Assembly (NCBI GenBank): GCA_003641405.1
Contig: QNAF01000082.1
Coordinates: 1-9,469 of the forward strand
Length of the DNA stretch: 9,469 nt
Source: Candidatus Zixiibacteriota bacterium
GTDB taxonomy: Bacteria > Zixibacteria > MSB-5A5 > GN15 > FEB-12
Direction of reading: 5' to 3'
The notes under the pieces are model-generated. The model was not told the origin of the DNA. It worked only from the letters and a program-made list of their open reading frames with translations, and did not search any database. This document shows, piece after piece, positions 1-6,239 of this stretch; within the stretch, counting starts at the first letter, position 1, and each line of letters starts with the position of its first letter. The position numbers were made by a program, and so were the translations under genes.

Positions 1-1434
1 ACACGAATAGATTACAAGCTGATCAAGTCAAATGTCGAGATGGCGCTACTGGACCTCAAGGAGATCAAGTGGCACAAGAAATCGCCCCAGTTATACGTTG
101 ATGAAGCCGTCGACGGACTATACTTGCTGATGCTTTCACAGCACGCGCCCTCGTCCGAGAAGCTCTTTTCAGTTATTGCCCGGATGAAGGCCGTCCCTCA
201 ACTGTTTCTTACGGCTCGCAAGAATATCAAGAAACCACCCGAAGTGTATCTCGATCTGGCCTCGGAATCACTCGAATCGGCTATGAGGTTCTATCAGCAG
301 GCGGCGGGCCAGCTCATGGCAGAGTTCCCTGACCGAGCGGACGAAATTCTCAAAGTATCTACTGCCGCGCGCGAGGCCATGAACGATTTCTCTACCTGGC
401 TCATGCAGATTGAGTCCGGCGACGATAAGAGTTTTGCAATTGGCAGGAAGAACTTCGATTCCAAGCTGGCTGGCGAGTACTTTCTGGATTTTGACTCGGA
501 TTCACTCCTGAAGATAGGGAAGAACCTTCTGGCGACCGTGCAGGAAGAGTACGCCAGGCAAAAAGAGTATGTTGAGACAAATCATCAAAACGGCAAAGAC
601 TCTGTCTATGTTCCTGCCAATTTCTGTCGTCAGGACATTCTTGACTATTACCAGTGGGAGACAGACCAGAGCAAGGTGTTTCTGAGCGAGAATGAGATTG
701 TAACAGTTCCCGATGATATCGCCCCTTTGACAGTAATGGAAACACCGGCGTTTCTGCGCTCAATGGTCGCTGGAATTGCCTATCATCCGGCTGGACCGTT
801 CGATGAAAACCAGCATGGATATTTCTACGTGCGACCGATACCGACCGATCTGGATGCAGGCCAGCTTGCGGCTCGCTATCGATACGTACACCGTCGTGGG
901 TTCAAGGGATCGGTTGTTCATGAAGGCTATCCGGGGCACCATCTTCAGATGCAGATTGCCGGGCGTACTGAAAGTGCGGTTCGCAAGTGGCAGGACAATA
1001 TGATGATGGTTGAGGGCTGGGCGCTTTACTGTGAGGAGATGATGTACCACGCCGGACTGTACGGCGATGAGGACCCCGCCATGTGGCTGGCCATTCTGGG
1101 CGGTGTTCGGTATCGTGCCGCCAGGATTGTCGCTGACGTCAAGCTCCACACGGGGCAGTTCACATTTACAGAGTGTTTTGACTGGATGACCAAAACGCTC
1201 GATGCCAAAAGCGAGTCCGACAAAGACTATCACCGTCGCATGATTCGAAAGTACACCCTGACGCCTACCAGATGGATGTCGTACTTAATGGGCAAGCGTG
1301 AGATCGAGTCTCTGATCGCCGCCGCGGAGGAGAAACAGGGAGAAGAATTCAACCGGCGAGATTTTCTTGACTATATGCTGACTCAGGGTTCTATCCCACC
1401 AGCACTTTTGTGGGAATCCCTCGGATTAAACTGA
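1..1434 (+). CDS. DUF885 family putative metallopeptidase, 5'-truncated by window edge
   Basis: The frame is open from base 1 with no stop, and the residues before the first ATG (position 40) read as family sequence (RIDYKLIKSNVE). The gene therefore almost certainly starts left of the window, and the ATG at 40 is an internal Met. The hallmark DUF885 motif HEGYPGHHLQ is encoded from 919. About 25 codons later comes MMVEGWALYCEEMMYHAGLY, whose Glu is a plausible third metal ligand. The C-terminus (YTLTPTRWMSYLMGKREIESL, then LTQGSIPPALL) also fits DUF885. The HE...HH motif with its downstream Glu suggests a zinc metallopeptidase, but the spacing is not the classical HExxH and substrates are not known to me. 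Export cannot be judged because the N-terminus is missing. The stop is TGA at 1432-1434. I see no convincing terminator downstream. Family assignment is confident; peptidase activity is inferred. Confidence 0.9.
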   Translation, partial: TRIDYKLIKSNVEMALLDLKEIKWHKKSPQLYVDEAVDGLYLLMLSQHAPSSEKLFSVIARMKAVPQLFLTARKNIKKPPEVYLDLASESLESAMRFYQQAAGQLMAEFPDRADEILKVSTAAREAMNDFSTWLMQIESGDDKSFAIGRKNFDSKLAGEYFLDFDSDSLLKIGKNLLATVQEEYARQKEYVETNHQNGKDSVYVPANFCRQDILDYYQWETDQSKVFLSENEIVTVPDDIAPLTVMETPAFLRSMVAGIAYHPAGPFDENQHGYFYVRPIPTDLDAGQLAARYRYVHRRGFKGSVVHEGYPGHHLQMQIAGRTESAVRKWQDNMMMVEGWALYCEEMMYHAGLYGDEDPAMWLAILGGVRYRAARIVADVKLHTGQFTFTECFDWMTKTLDAKSESDKDYHRRMIRKYTLTPTRWMSYLMGKREIESLIAAAEEKQGEEFNRRDFLDYMLTQGSIPPALLWESLGLN

Positions 1435-1722
1435 AATTCGGTGGTTTTGCAGATCATGTGAGTATCAGGAGCAGGTTTTCTTTTCAGTTCTCCTCAATCG
1501 ATGATCCTCAATCAGTTAAGAGTCCGGCCTGAGTCACGCAGTGCGCCCTCGTAACTTCATAGACAGCACTGAGTTAGTCCACGCCTGAAGTCTTGGGCGT
1601 CATTCAGCGCTGAAACGCGATTCCAATTGTGAACAGAACCGGCTGCGTGGTAATGAGATAGCATGGGGGAATAGTAGATTTCACTTTCCCTGGCGACGTG
1701 GCGTCTTTATATTGCAAATCCT
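1435..1722. other. 288-bp intergenic region, no clear gene
   Basis: No convincing forward gene or intrinsic terminator is seen here. It holds a 9-bp direct repeat TCCTCAATC (1491-1499 and 1505-1513, period 14) and a perfect 12-bp palindrome TTCAGCGCTGAA (1603-1614). On the - strand, about 35 codons ending at TGA 1606-1604 read ...TTQPVLFTIGIAFQR, which resembles the last strand of an outer membrane beta-barrel; a decayed gene tail is possible but unproven. TATATT at 1708-1713 could be a -10 box for the HIT gene. With a -35 at 1685-1690 (TTTCCC, poor match) the transcript would start almost at the ATG, so this promoter is only a weak suggestion. Confidence 0.5.
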
Positions 1723-2211
1723 ATGGCTGACGATATTATGTGGGCCCCATGGAGGGCAGCTTTCATACTGGGTAAGAAGGAGAAGGGTTGTATCTTCTGC
1801 AATCGGTTGAAGCGGAAGGACAGTGTCAAGAACCTCATCGTCTATCGCGGTCAGAAGGTGTTCATCATTCTGAACAAGTTTCCTTACAATGCGGGGCACA
1901 CCATGGTGGTGCCGTATCGCCATATCAGTGTGTTGGAGAAGCTTTCGTACGAAGAGTCCTGCGAGTTGTTTGACCTGACGCGGAAAACGGTGAGGGCCAT
2001 CAAGAAAACTCTCAAACCGCATTCGCTGAATATCGGGATGAATCTTGGCAGAGGCTCCGGTGCGGGAATACCCGGACATTTGCATATGCATATTGTTCCA
2101 CGCTGGCATGGAGATACCAGCTTTATGCCGGTGATCGGCAAAACGCATCTCGTGTCGGTACCACTTGAACCAATATATGAACTCCTCAGGAAAGAGCTGA
2201 ATCGCAAATGA
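1723..2211 (+). CDS. HIT family protein (nucleotide hydrolase/transferase, AP4A phosphorylase-like)
   Basis: This 162-residue protein carries the histidine-triad motif GHLHMHIVPRW, with H119, H121 and H123; the middle His is the nucleophile in characterised HIT enzymes. Upstream are C23 and C26 (GCIFC) and a His in VPYRHIS, consistent with the zinc site of many HIT proteins. NKFPYNAGHTMVVP is the usual nucleotide-binding strand region. The N-terminal MWAPWR and the tail after the triad (RWHGDTSFMPV) recall the AP4A phosphorylase-like HIT subgroup. Such enzymes cleave dinucleoside polyphosphates or nucleotidyl conjugates in the cytosol; the substrate here is not determined. The ATG at 1723 gives a full-length N-terminus but has no obvious Shine-Dalgarno, so a very short or absent leader is possible. 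The stop overlaps the start of the next gene (ATGA, 2208-2211), indicating translational coupling. Confidence 0.93.
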   Translation: MADDIMWAPWRAAFILGKKEKGCIFCNRLKRKDSVKNLIVYRGQKVFIILNKFPYNAGHTMVVPYRHISVLEKLSYEESCELFDLTRKTVRAIKKTLKPHSLNIGMNLGRGSGAGIPGHLHMHIVPRWHGDTSFMPVIGKTHLVSVPLEPIYELLRKELNRK

Positions 2212-3833
2212 GGAAGCGCCGGAAGATTCCAACCAAGGCTGAGCTTTTGCAACTGCAGAAGCTGTATAAGACCGATGAGCGCATCGGTGAGCGGTTGGGA
2301 GGAGTGCCGGCATATCTGGTGGCGTACTGGCGACGCAAGAAGAACATACCCAAGTATTCGCTTCCGAAATTCTCCGAGACGGAGATTCGCACTCTCTGGG
2401 AACGATACGGTGACGATGAAAAAGCCGGGCTGGAGTTGGGGATTTCCAAGGCAGCGTTCTACAACTGGCGACGACGGTACGGTTTTCGGGAGAAACCTGC
2501 TTTTCTCAAACTCGAACAACTTGAGTTGAACTTTCCCGGAAGCGGACAGTCTGTTCTCGGAAGTCCTCTCTACGGAAAGCGCTCAGTGGCGCAAAAGATC
2601 ATTGCGCAGGCCGCCGATGTCGAGCGGGTTGAAGTCGGGGAGGAGGTTGAGATCGAGCCTGATCTCGTGATCTCGTCAAGTGAGGCCGGAAAATTAATCG
2701 AGCTGTTTAAGAAGAGGCGTACAGAGTTCGTCTGGAATCCCGGCAAAGTACTCGTGGCACTCGATTTCTACGGGCGTGGCAATGATGGGAATACGGCAGC
2801 TAACCACAAAATAATCAGGGAGTTTGCCAGGCGTCAGGGAATAAAGACATTCTATGATCTGCGCGAGGGTTCTCCGCGCCAGATAGCCCTGGAAAGAGGA
2901 CATGTACGTCCCGGTCAAATAGTGCTGGGGTCGGTGGATGTAACGGAATCATGTGGCGCCATGGCTGCCATGGCTTCCACGATTGACGTCTCTGCGATGG
3001 ATGCTATCTGGGCCGGAGGTCGGCACACTGTGACAGTTCCGCAGACTGCACGAGTGACACTCATCGGTCGGCGAAGTCGTGGAGTCCACGCAACCGATGT
3101 TGCTCTTTCAATCGGCAAACAGGTGGGGCATGGTGCGGTGTCGGGTATGGTACTGGAGTACGCAGGTTCCGCCATCTCACAAATGTCTATCGGTGAACGT
3201 TTCACTCTGTGCGACCTGTCGGTTGCGACCGGAGCCGCAGCCATTGTCTGTGCTTATGATGCCACTACACGACGCTTTTTGACAGGCCGGACGATGTCTC
3301 GATATCAGCCGCTGGTGCCGGATAAGGACGCTGAGTATAGACAACTCTACCAGATTAACATTGACCAGCTTGGACCACAGATCGCCCGGAAGGGCAGCCC
3401 TGAAGAGATCCGGGCGGTAGCGGAAGTTGAAGGTCAGAGTGTGCAGCAGATAGTAATCGGCGGCGCAACATCCGGACGGTATGAAGATCTTCGCGCTACC
3501 GCTGATGTTCTTAGAAACAGAAGAGTGCATGAGGACTGCCGCCTGGTCATAGTGCCGGCATCACATCGCGTGTATCTTGAGGCGCTCAAGAAAGGGCTGA
3601 TCAGGCTTTTCCTCGAAGCCGGAGCGACTGTGCTTAATCCTGGTTTCTGCACGGGGTTTCTTGAAAGTGAGAGATGCGTGGCTGATGGTGAGTGCTGTCT
3701 GAGCACCTCCAATGTACTACGCTACTACTCGGAAAAAGGGCAAAGCCGCGAGGTCTATATTTGCTCACCTTCTACTGCGGCGGCATCAGCAGTAAACGGT
3801 ACGATAACTGATCCAATAAGATATGTGAGATAG
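2208..3833 (+). CDS. Tandem HTH plus aconitase/LeuC-like protein, probably catalytically inactive
   Basis: The 541-residue protein has two parts. Residues 10-49 and 56-96 are two related helix-turn-helix-like repeats; compare GERLGGVPAYLVAYWRRKKN with GLELGISKAAFYNWRRRYG. From about residue 124 to the end it follows the LeuC/homoaconitase large-subunit order: SVAQKII, VEVGEEVEIEPDLVIS, REFARRQGIKTFYD, LERGHVRPGQIVLGS, TVPQTARVTLIG, GVHATDVALSIG, then a C-terminal block with STSN and SPSTAAASAVNGTITDP. Key residues are missing. The Asp-Ser-His motif is V243-D244-V245. The SCTNGR motif is GATSGR with A420 for the first cluster Cys. PGCxxCLG is PGFCTGFL, with F480 and G483 for the other two Cys. 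STSNRNF is STSNVLR. No swivel (LeuD-like) domain is present. Dehydratase activity is therefore unlikely; a DNA-binding sensor or regulator is my inference. The start ATG overlaps the HIT stop by 4 bp. An AGGAAAGAG purine stretch lies about 11 nt upstream. An automatic label of 3-isopropylmalate dehydratase would mislead. Confidence 0.88.
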   Translation: MRKRRKIPTKAELLQLQKLYKTDERIGERLGGVPAYLVAYWRRKKNIPKYSLPKFSETEIRTLWERYGDDEKAGLELGISKAAFYNWRRRYGFREKPAFLKLEQLELNFPGSGQSVLGSPLYGKRSVAQKIIAQAADVERVEVGEEVEIEPDLVISSSEAGKLIELFKKRRTEFVWNPGKVLVALDFYGRGNDGNTAANHKIIREFARRQGIKTFYDLREGSPRQIALERGHVRPGQIVLGSVDVTESCGAMAAMASTIDVSAMDAIWAGGRHTVTVPQTARVTLIGRRSRGVHATDVALSIGKQVGHGAVSGMVLEYAGSAISQMSIGERFTLCDLSVATGAAAIVCAYDATTRRFLTGRTMSRYQPLVPDKDAEYRQLYQINIDQLGPQIARKGSPEEIRAVAEVEGQSVQQIVIGGATSGRYEDLRATADVLRNRRVHEDCRLVIVPASHRVYLEALKKGLIRLFLEAGATVLNPGFCTGFLESERCVADGECCLSTSNVLRYYSEKGQSREVYICSPSTAAASAVNGTITDPIRYVR

Positions 3834-3853
3834 GAAGTATACACTAAACTCCT

Positions 3854-3858
3854 GGAGG
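3854..3858 (+). promoter_or_regulatory. Shine-Dalgarno of the beta-barrel gene
   Basis: GGAGG lies 4 nt before the ATG at 3863. It is the only recognisable signal in the 29-bp gap after the preceding gene. No promoter is evident there, which favours co-transcription. Confidence 0.7.
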
Positions 3859-3862
3859 ATTC

Positions 3863-4411
3863 ATGAAGCGTATCACAACAGTACTGATCGTAACCATCCT
3901 TTGCCTCGCTTGTTCATCAATGGCGTTTGACGGCAATCGCAAAGGTTTCGTGCTCGGCGGCGGACTTGGATTTACACCAAGCGCTGAGTGGGGGTTCGAA
4001 CTCGGGTCAGTAGATTTCAGCGAGGATGGTTTGGGGTTCGGGTTGCACCTGGTGATAGGAGGCGCATTCGACGAACACAATATGCTGGTTTATGAAGGCA
4101 ATGTGGTCGGTTGGAAGTCGGATGTTGTGGACACAGATCTGACACAAGGATTCAACGGAGCAGCTTTCTACCATTACTTTGGTCCAGTCGGGAAATCCGC
4201 ATTTGCCGTGGGAGGAATCGGCTTCTACGTCTTCAACGCCGATGGTTACGAAAACAACGACCCCGGTTTTGGTATGCTCCTTGGCGGTGGCTATGAATTT
4301 GCTCGCCACTGGCAGGCAGGCGTTTACTTCTCATTCGGTAAGACTTCAGATCCTTTTGTTGATTACAATCATCACCACATCAGCATACTGGTAAGCGGCA
4401 TAGCGTTTTAG
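3863..4411 (+). CDS. Small secreted protein, probable outer membrane beta-barrel
   Basis: The 182-residue protein starts with a signal peptide: MKR, a hydrophobic stretch TTVLIVTILCLACS, and a likely signal peptidase I site after SSMA (before FDGNRKG). A Cys is present, but the residue at -3 is Cys, so a lipoprotein box is poor. The mature part is rich in Gly and aromatic residues with alternating hydrophobic strands (FVLGGGLGFTP, FGLHLVIGGAF, SAFAVGGIGFYVF, FGMLLGGGYEF, WQAGVYFSFG). It ends in a strand finishing with Phe (ISILVSGIAF), as expected for BAM-assembled outer membrane proteins. The size suits an eight-strand barrel. No specific function can be given. It is preceded by a strong Shine-Dalgarno and followed by an intrinsic terminator, so it is probably the last gene of the cluster starting at 1723. 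Confidence 0.82.
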   Translation: MKRITTVLIVTILCLACSSMAFDGNRKGFVLGGGLGFTPSAEWGFELGSVDFSEDGLGFGLHLVIGGAFDEHNMLVYEGNVVGWKSDVVDTDLTQGFNGAAFYHYFGPVGKSAFAVGGIGFYVFNADGYENNDPGFGMLLGGGYEFARHWQAGVYFSFGKTSDPFVDYNHHHISILVSGIAF

Positions 4412-4435
4412 CGCTTCCGACTACAATTTTCCTGA

Positions 4436-4470
4436 GAGCTGTCAAACATTCTGGCTGGCAGCTCTTTTTT
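4436..4470 (+). terminator. Intrinsic terminator after the beta-barrel gene
   Basis: GAGCTGTCA (4436-4444) pairs with TGGCAGCTC (4456-4464), giving nine pairs with one G-T wobble and an 11-nt loop. Six T residues follow immediately (4465-4470). It lies 25 nt after the stop at 4411. Confidence 0.9.
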
Positions 4471-4525
4471 GTTGAGCATGGTTTGCGCAGCTACTAACGT
4501 TTCGTGTGTGTTCTCGTGCTCAACA
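4470..4525. repeat. 9-bp perfect inverted repeat upstream of the methyltransferase
   Basis: TGTTGAGCA (4470-4478) and TGCTCAACA (4517-4525) are exact reverse complements separated by 38 nt. Wobble and Watson-Crick pairs at 4479-4481 with 4514-4516 could extend the stem to 12. The left arm touches the preceding terminator's T-run. The right arm ends 13 nt before the ATG at 4539. It could be an operator or an mRNA structure in the leader; the function is unknown. A weak promoter-like pair TTGAGC (4472-4477) / TAACGT (4495-4500), 17 nt apart, lies inside it. Confidence 0.6.
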
Positions 4526-4538
4526 GGCTAACGATCTG

Positions 4539-5480
4539 ATGTCTCCTGATGTCTATGCAATACTATTGCCGTACTGCCGTCTTGGAACGGGTGACGTATG
4601 GCAGGATCCGCTCTCGGGGCATGTCGTTGGGTGTGGTGATGCTACGGATACAGAGTTCGCCTTATCTCTGGTCAAGAACACCGCCAGACCAACCCTTGCA
4701 GTTCATGATCCACCGTACAACCTGGTCGCGTTCGAGCGTCGATCCATAGACGAGTACGCAGTCTGGTGTCGAAAGTGGATTGACATTACTCGTGATATGC
4801 TCAGTGAGGACAGTTCACTCTACGTCTGGCTTGGAGCGGACCAGAGAAACCAGTTCCAACCGTTGCCACAATTCATGCTGATGATGGCGGACACCGGTTT
4901 TGAAGCGCGCTCGTTCATTACCATGCGTAACCAACGCGGTTACGGTACGCAGTCCAATTGGATGGCTGTTCGTCAGGAACTTCTGTACTACACAAAGGGA
5001 AGACCTGGATTCGAAGTGCGGTATACTGATATTCCGAAGATCCTTCGCGGTTACTACAAGGAAGTTGGCGGAACAGTAACTGAGAATCAAGAGCGCTCCC
5101 GCTCCGAGTTTATTCGACCGGGGAACGTCTGGGTCGATATTCAGCAAGTGTTCTATCGCATGGAGGAAAACGTGAACGGATGTTTCGCTCAGAAACCGCT
5201 GAAAGCAATCGAACGAATCATCGAGGCGTCTTCGAAACCGGGTGACACCGTGGTTGACTTGTTTGCTCATTCGGGAACAGCGTTGTTGGCGTGTGAACGG
5301 ACCGGACGAAGATGCGTGACTATGGATATCGATCCGATTTTCGCCGAGGTCAGTATCCGTCGCCTGGAGCGTTTCCGTGAAACCGGCAAGACCGGCTGGC
5401 AGCGAGGGCATCCGTTCGAGCGGGAGCTTGATGAAAAGAAGCGCATCGATCTGTCCAGCGGGGTCGGCGCCGAGGCGTAG
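4539..5480 (+). CDS. Beta-class DNA methyltransferase (N6-adenine or N4-cytosine), no cognate nuclease seen
   Basis: This is an N-4/N-6 DNA methylase domain protein of 313 residues from ATG 4539. A GTG at 4506 would add 11 residues, but it lies in the loop of an inverted repeat and lacks a ribosome site, as the ATG largely does too. Motif IV is DPPYNL (residues 57-62), more typical of N6-adenine than of N4-cytosine enzymes. The AdoMet-binding motif I comes later, as D240-LFAHSGT, which defines the beta order. His replaces the usual first Gly of FxGSGT. The GDVWQDPLSGHVVGCGD segment precedes motif IV as in many ParB-associated or solitary methylases, and KPLKAIERIIEASSKPGDTVVDLF is the usual lead-in to motif I. 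The middle region (about 120-205) would recognise the target, which I cannot predict. No restriction endonuclease is adjacent. The stop is 2 bp from that of the converging lpxH. Confidence 0.9.
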   Translation: MSPDVYAILLPYCRLGTGDVWQDPLSGHVVGCGDATDTEFALSLVKNTARPTLAVHDPPYNLVAFERRSIDEYAVWCRKWIDITRDMLSEDSSLYVWLGADQRNQFQPLPQFMLMMADTGFEARSFITMRNQRGYGTQSNWMAVRQELLYYTKGRPGFEVRYTDIPKILRGYYKEVGGTVTENQERSRSEFIRPGNVWVDIQQVFYRMEENVNGCFAQKPLKAIERIIEASSKPGDTVVDLFAHSGTALLACERTGRRCVTMDIDPIFAEVSIRRLERFRETGKTGWQRGHPFERELDEKKRIDLSSGVGAEA

Positions 5481-5482
5481 AG

Positions 5483-6208
5483 TCAATCACTGTCCAGATA
5501 TTCCAGACTCAGTCCGCTTTCATTCAGTTTGACATAGCTGAAGTGCTTAATGAAATCGCCGGTGTTGACATAGACACCGTTGTCAAACTCCGAAAGTACG
5601 GGGATATGAAGGTGGGCGATTACGACAATATCAAATCCTTCGTCAAGTTTCCCCTTGGCGTACTTCTCATAGTCCGGGACGAAAGTATGATCACGTTTTG
5701 AGGTATAGTCACGCGAGGAGCCTGATACGAACCGGGCCAGCGGAATGGCCCAGTCAGGCGGGAGCTTTCGATAGCACCAGATGTTGAACCGGTTACGCAA
5801 AATCCGCTTGAGTATGCGGTAACCCCTGTCTGCGGGGGCGAGGCCGTCACCATGTATCAGGTGCAGCTTCTTTCCGCAATACTCGGTTTCAAGAATGTCG
5901 CGGTGCACATGCACCCCGAGTTGTGTCTCAAAGAAGTCGTCCATCCAGAAGTCATGATTGCCGCTGACGTAATCGACTCTCAGTCCTGATTTGACAACGT
6001 CTCGCAGCATGAACAGAACATCGTGGTGTTCCTTGGGGATGGCGCGTTTGTACTCGAACCAGAAATCAAAGAGATCACCGAGGATCACCAGCCGGTCGCG
6101 GTCGACTTTCACCAGGTCAAACAGTCTGCCGATTTTGGCGACCTTGGTTGTCTCCTGGTCGGTAGTGCCGCATCCGAGATGGGCGTCGGAAAAAATATAT
6201 AGCGCCAT
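5483..6208 (-). CDS. lpxH: UDP-2,3-diacylglucosamine diphosphatase-like metallophosphoesterase
   Basis: The product is a 241-residue calcineurin-like phosphoesterase with all metal-binding motifs: D8-x-H10 in FSDAHLG, GDLFDFWFEY (D45), GNHDFW (83-88), HGDG (119-122) and a final HLH (199-201) in place of the usual GHTH. The length and the DLFDFWFEY and GNHDFW signatures fit LpxH. LpxH cleaves UDP-2,3-diacylglucosamine to 2,3-diacylglucosamine 1-phosphate in lipid A synthesis at the cytoplasmic face of the inner membrane. The ATG at 6208, just before ALYIFSDAH, is preferred; a TTG at 6226 would add six residues without family support. GGGGA lies 9 nt upstream of the ATG. The gene follows purL after 31 nt and is probably co-transcribed. 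The substrate is inferred from motifs, since relatives of uncertain substrate exist. Confidence 0.85.
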   Translation of the reverse strand: MALYIFSDAHLGCGTTDQETTKVAKIGRLFDLVKVDRDRLVILGDLFDFWFEYKRAIPKEHHDVLFMLRDVVKSGLRVDYVSGNHDFWMDDFFETQLGVHVHRDILETEYCGKKLHLIHGDGLAPADRGYRILKRILRNRFNIWCYRKLPPDWAIPLARFVSGSSRDYTSKRDHTFVPDYEKYAKGKLDEGFDIVVIAHLHIPVLSEFDNGVYVNTGDFIKHFSYVKLNESGLSLEYLDSD

Positions 6209-6239
6209 CGGATCTGGTCCCCGCAACCGGGACGGCCTT

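Noticed and set aside
40..42. ATG at 40 as the start of the DUF885 gene
   Set aside because: The same frame is open to base 1 and the preceding residues look like family sequence, so this Met is most likely internal.
760..1233. Long open frame antisense to the DUF885 gene
   Set aside because: It lies wholly within a well-conserved coding region on the other strand and its translation has no recognisable domain.
1581..1600. Terminator hairpin ACGCC / GGCGT after the DUF885 gene
   Set aside because: The stem is only 5 bp and no T-run follows.
1681..2519. Long antisense frames over the HIT gene and the start of the fusion gene
   Set aside because: They are shadows of two genes with clear family motifs; the peptides are low in recognisable features and have no ribosome sites.
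2208..3833. Annotation as a functional 3-isopropylmalate dehydratase large subunit (leuC)
   Set aside because: The Fe-S cysteines and catalytic motifs are absent, an HTH region is added, and no leuD or other leucine gene is adjacent.
3884..3916. Lipoprotein signal in the beta-barrel protein
   Set aside because: The residue at -3 of the Cys is itself Cys, a poor lipobox, while a good signal peptidase I site follows after SSMA.
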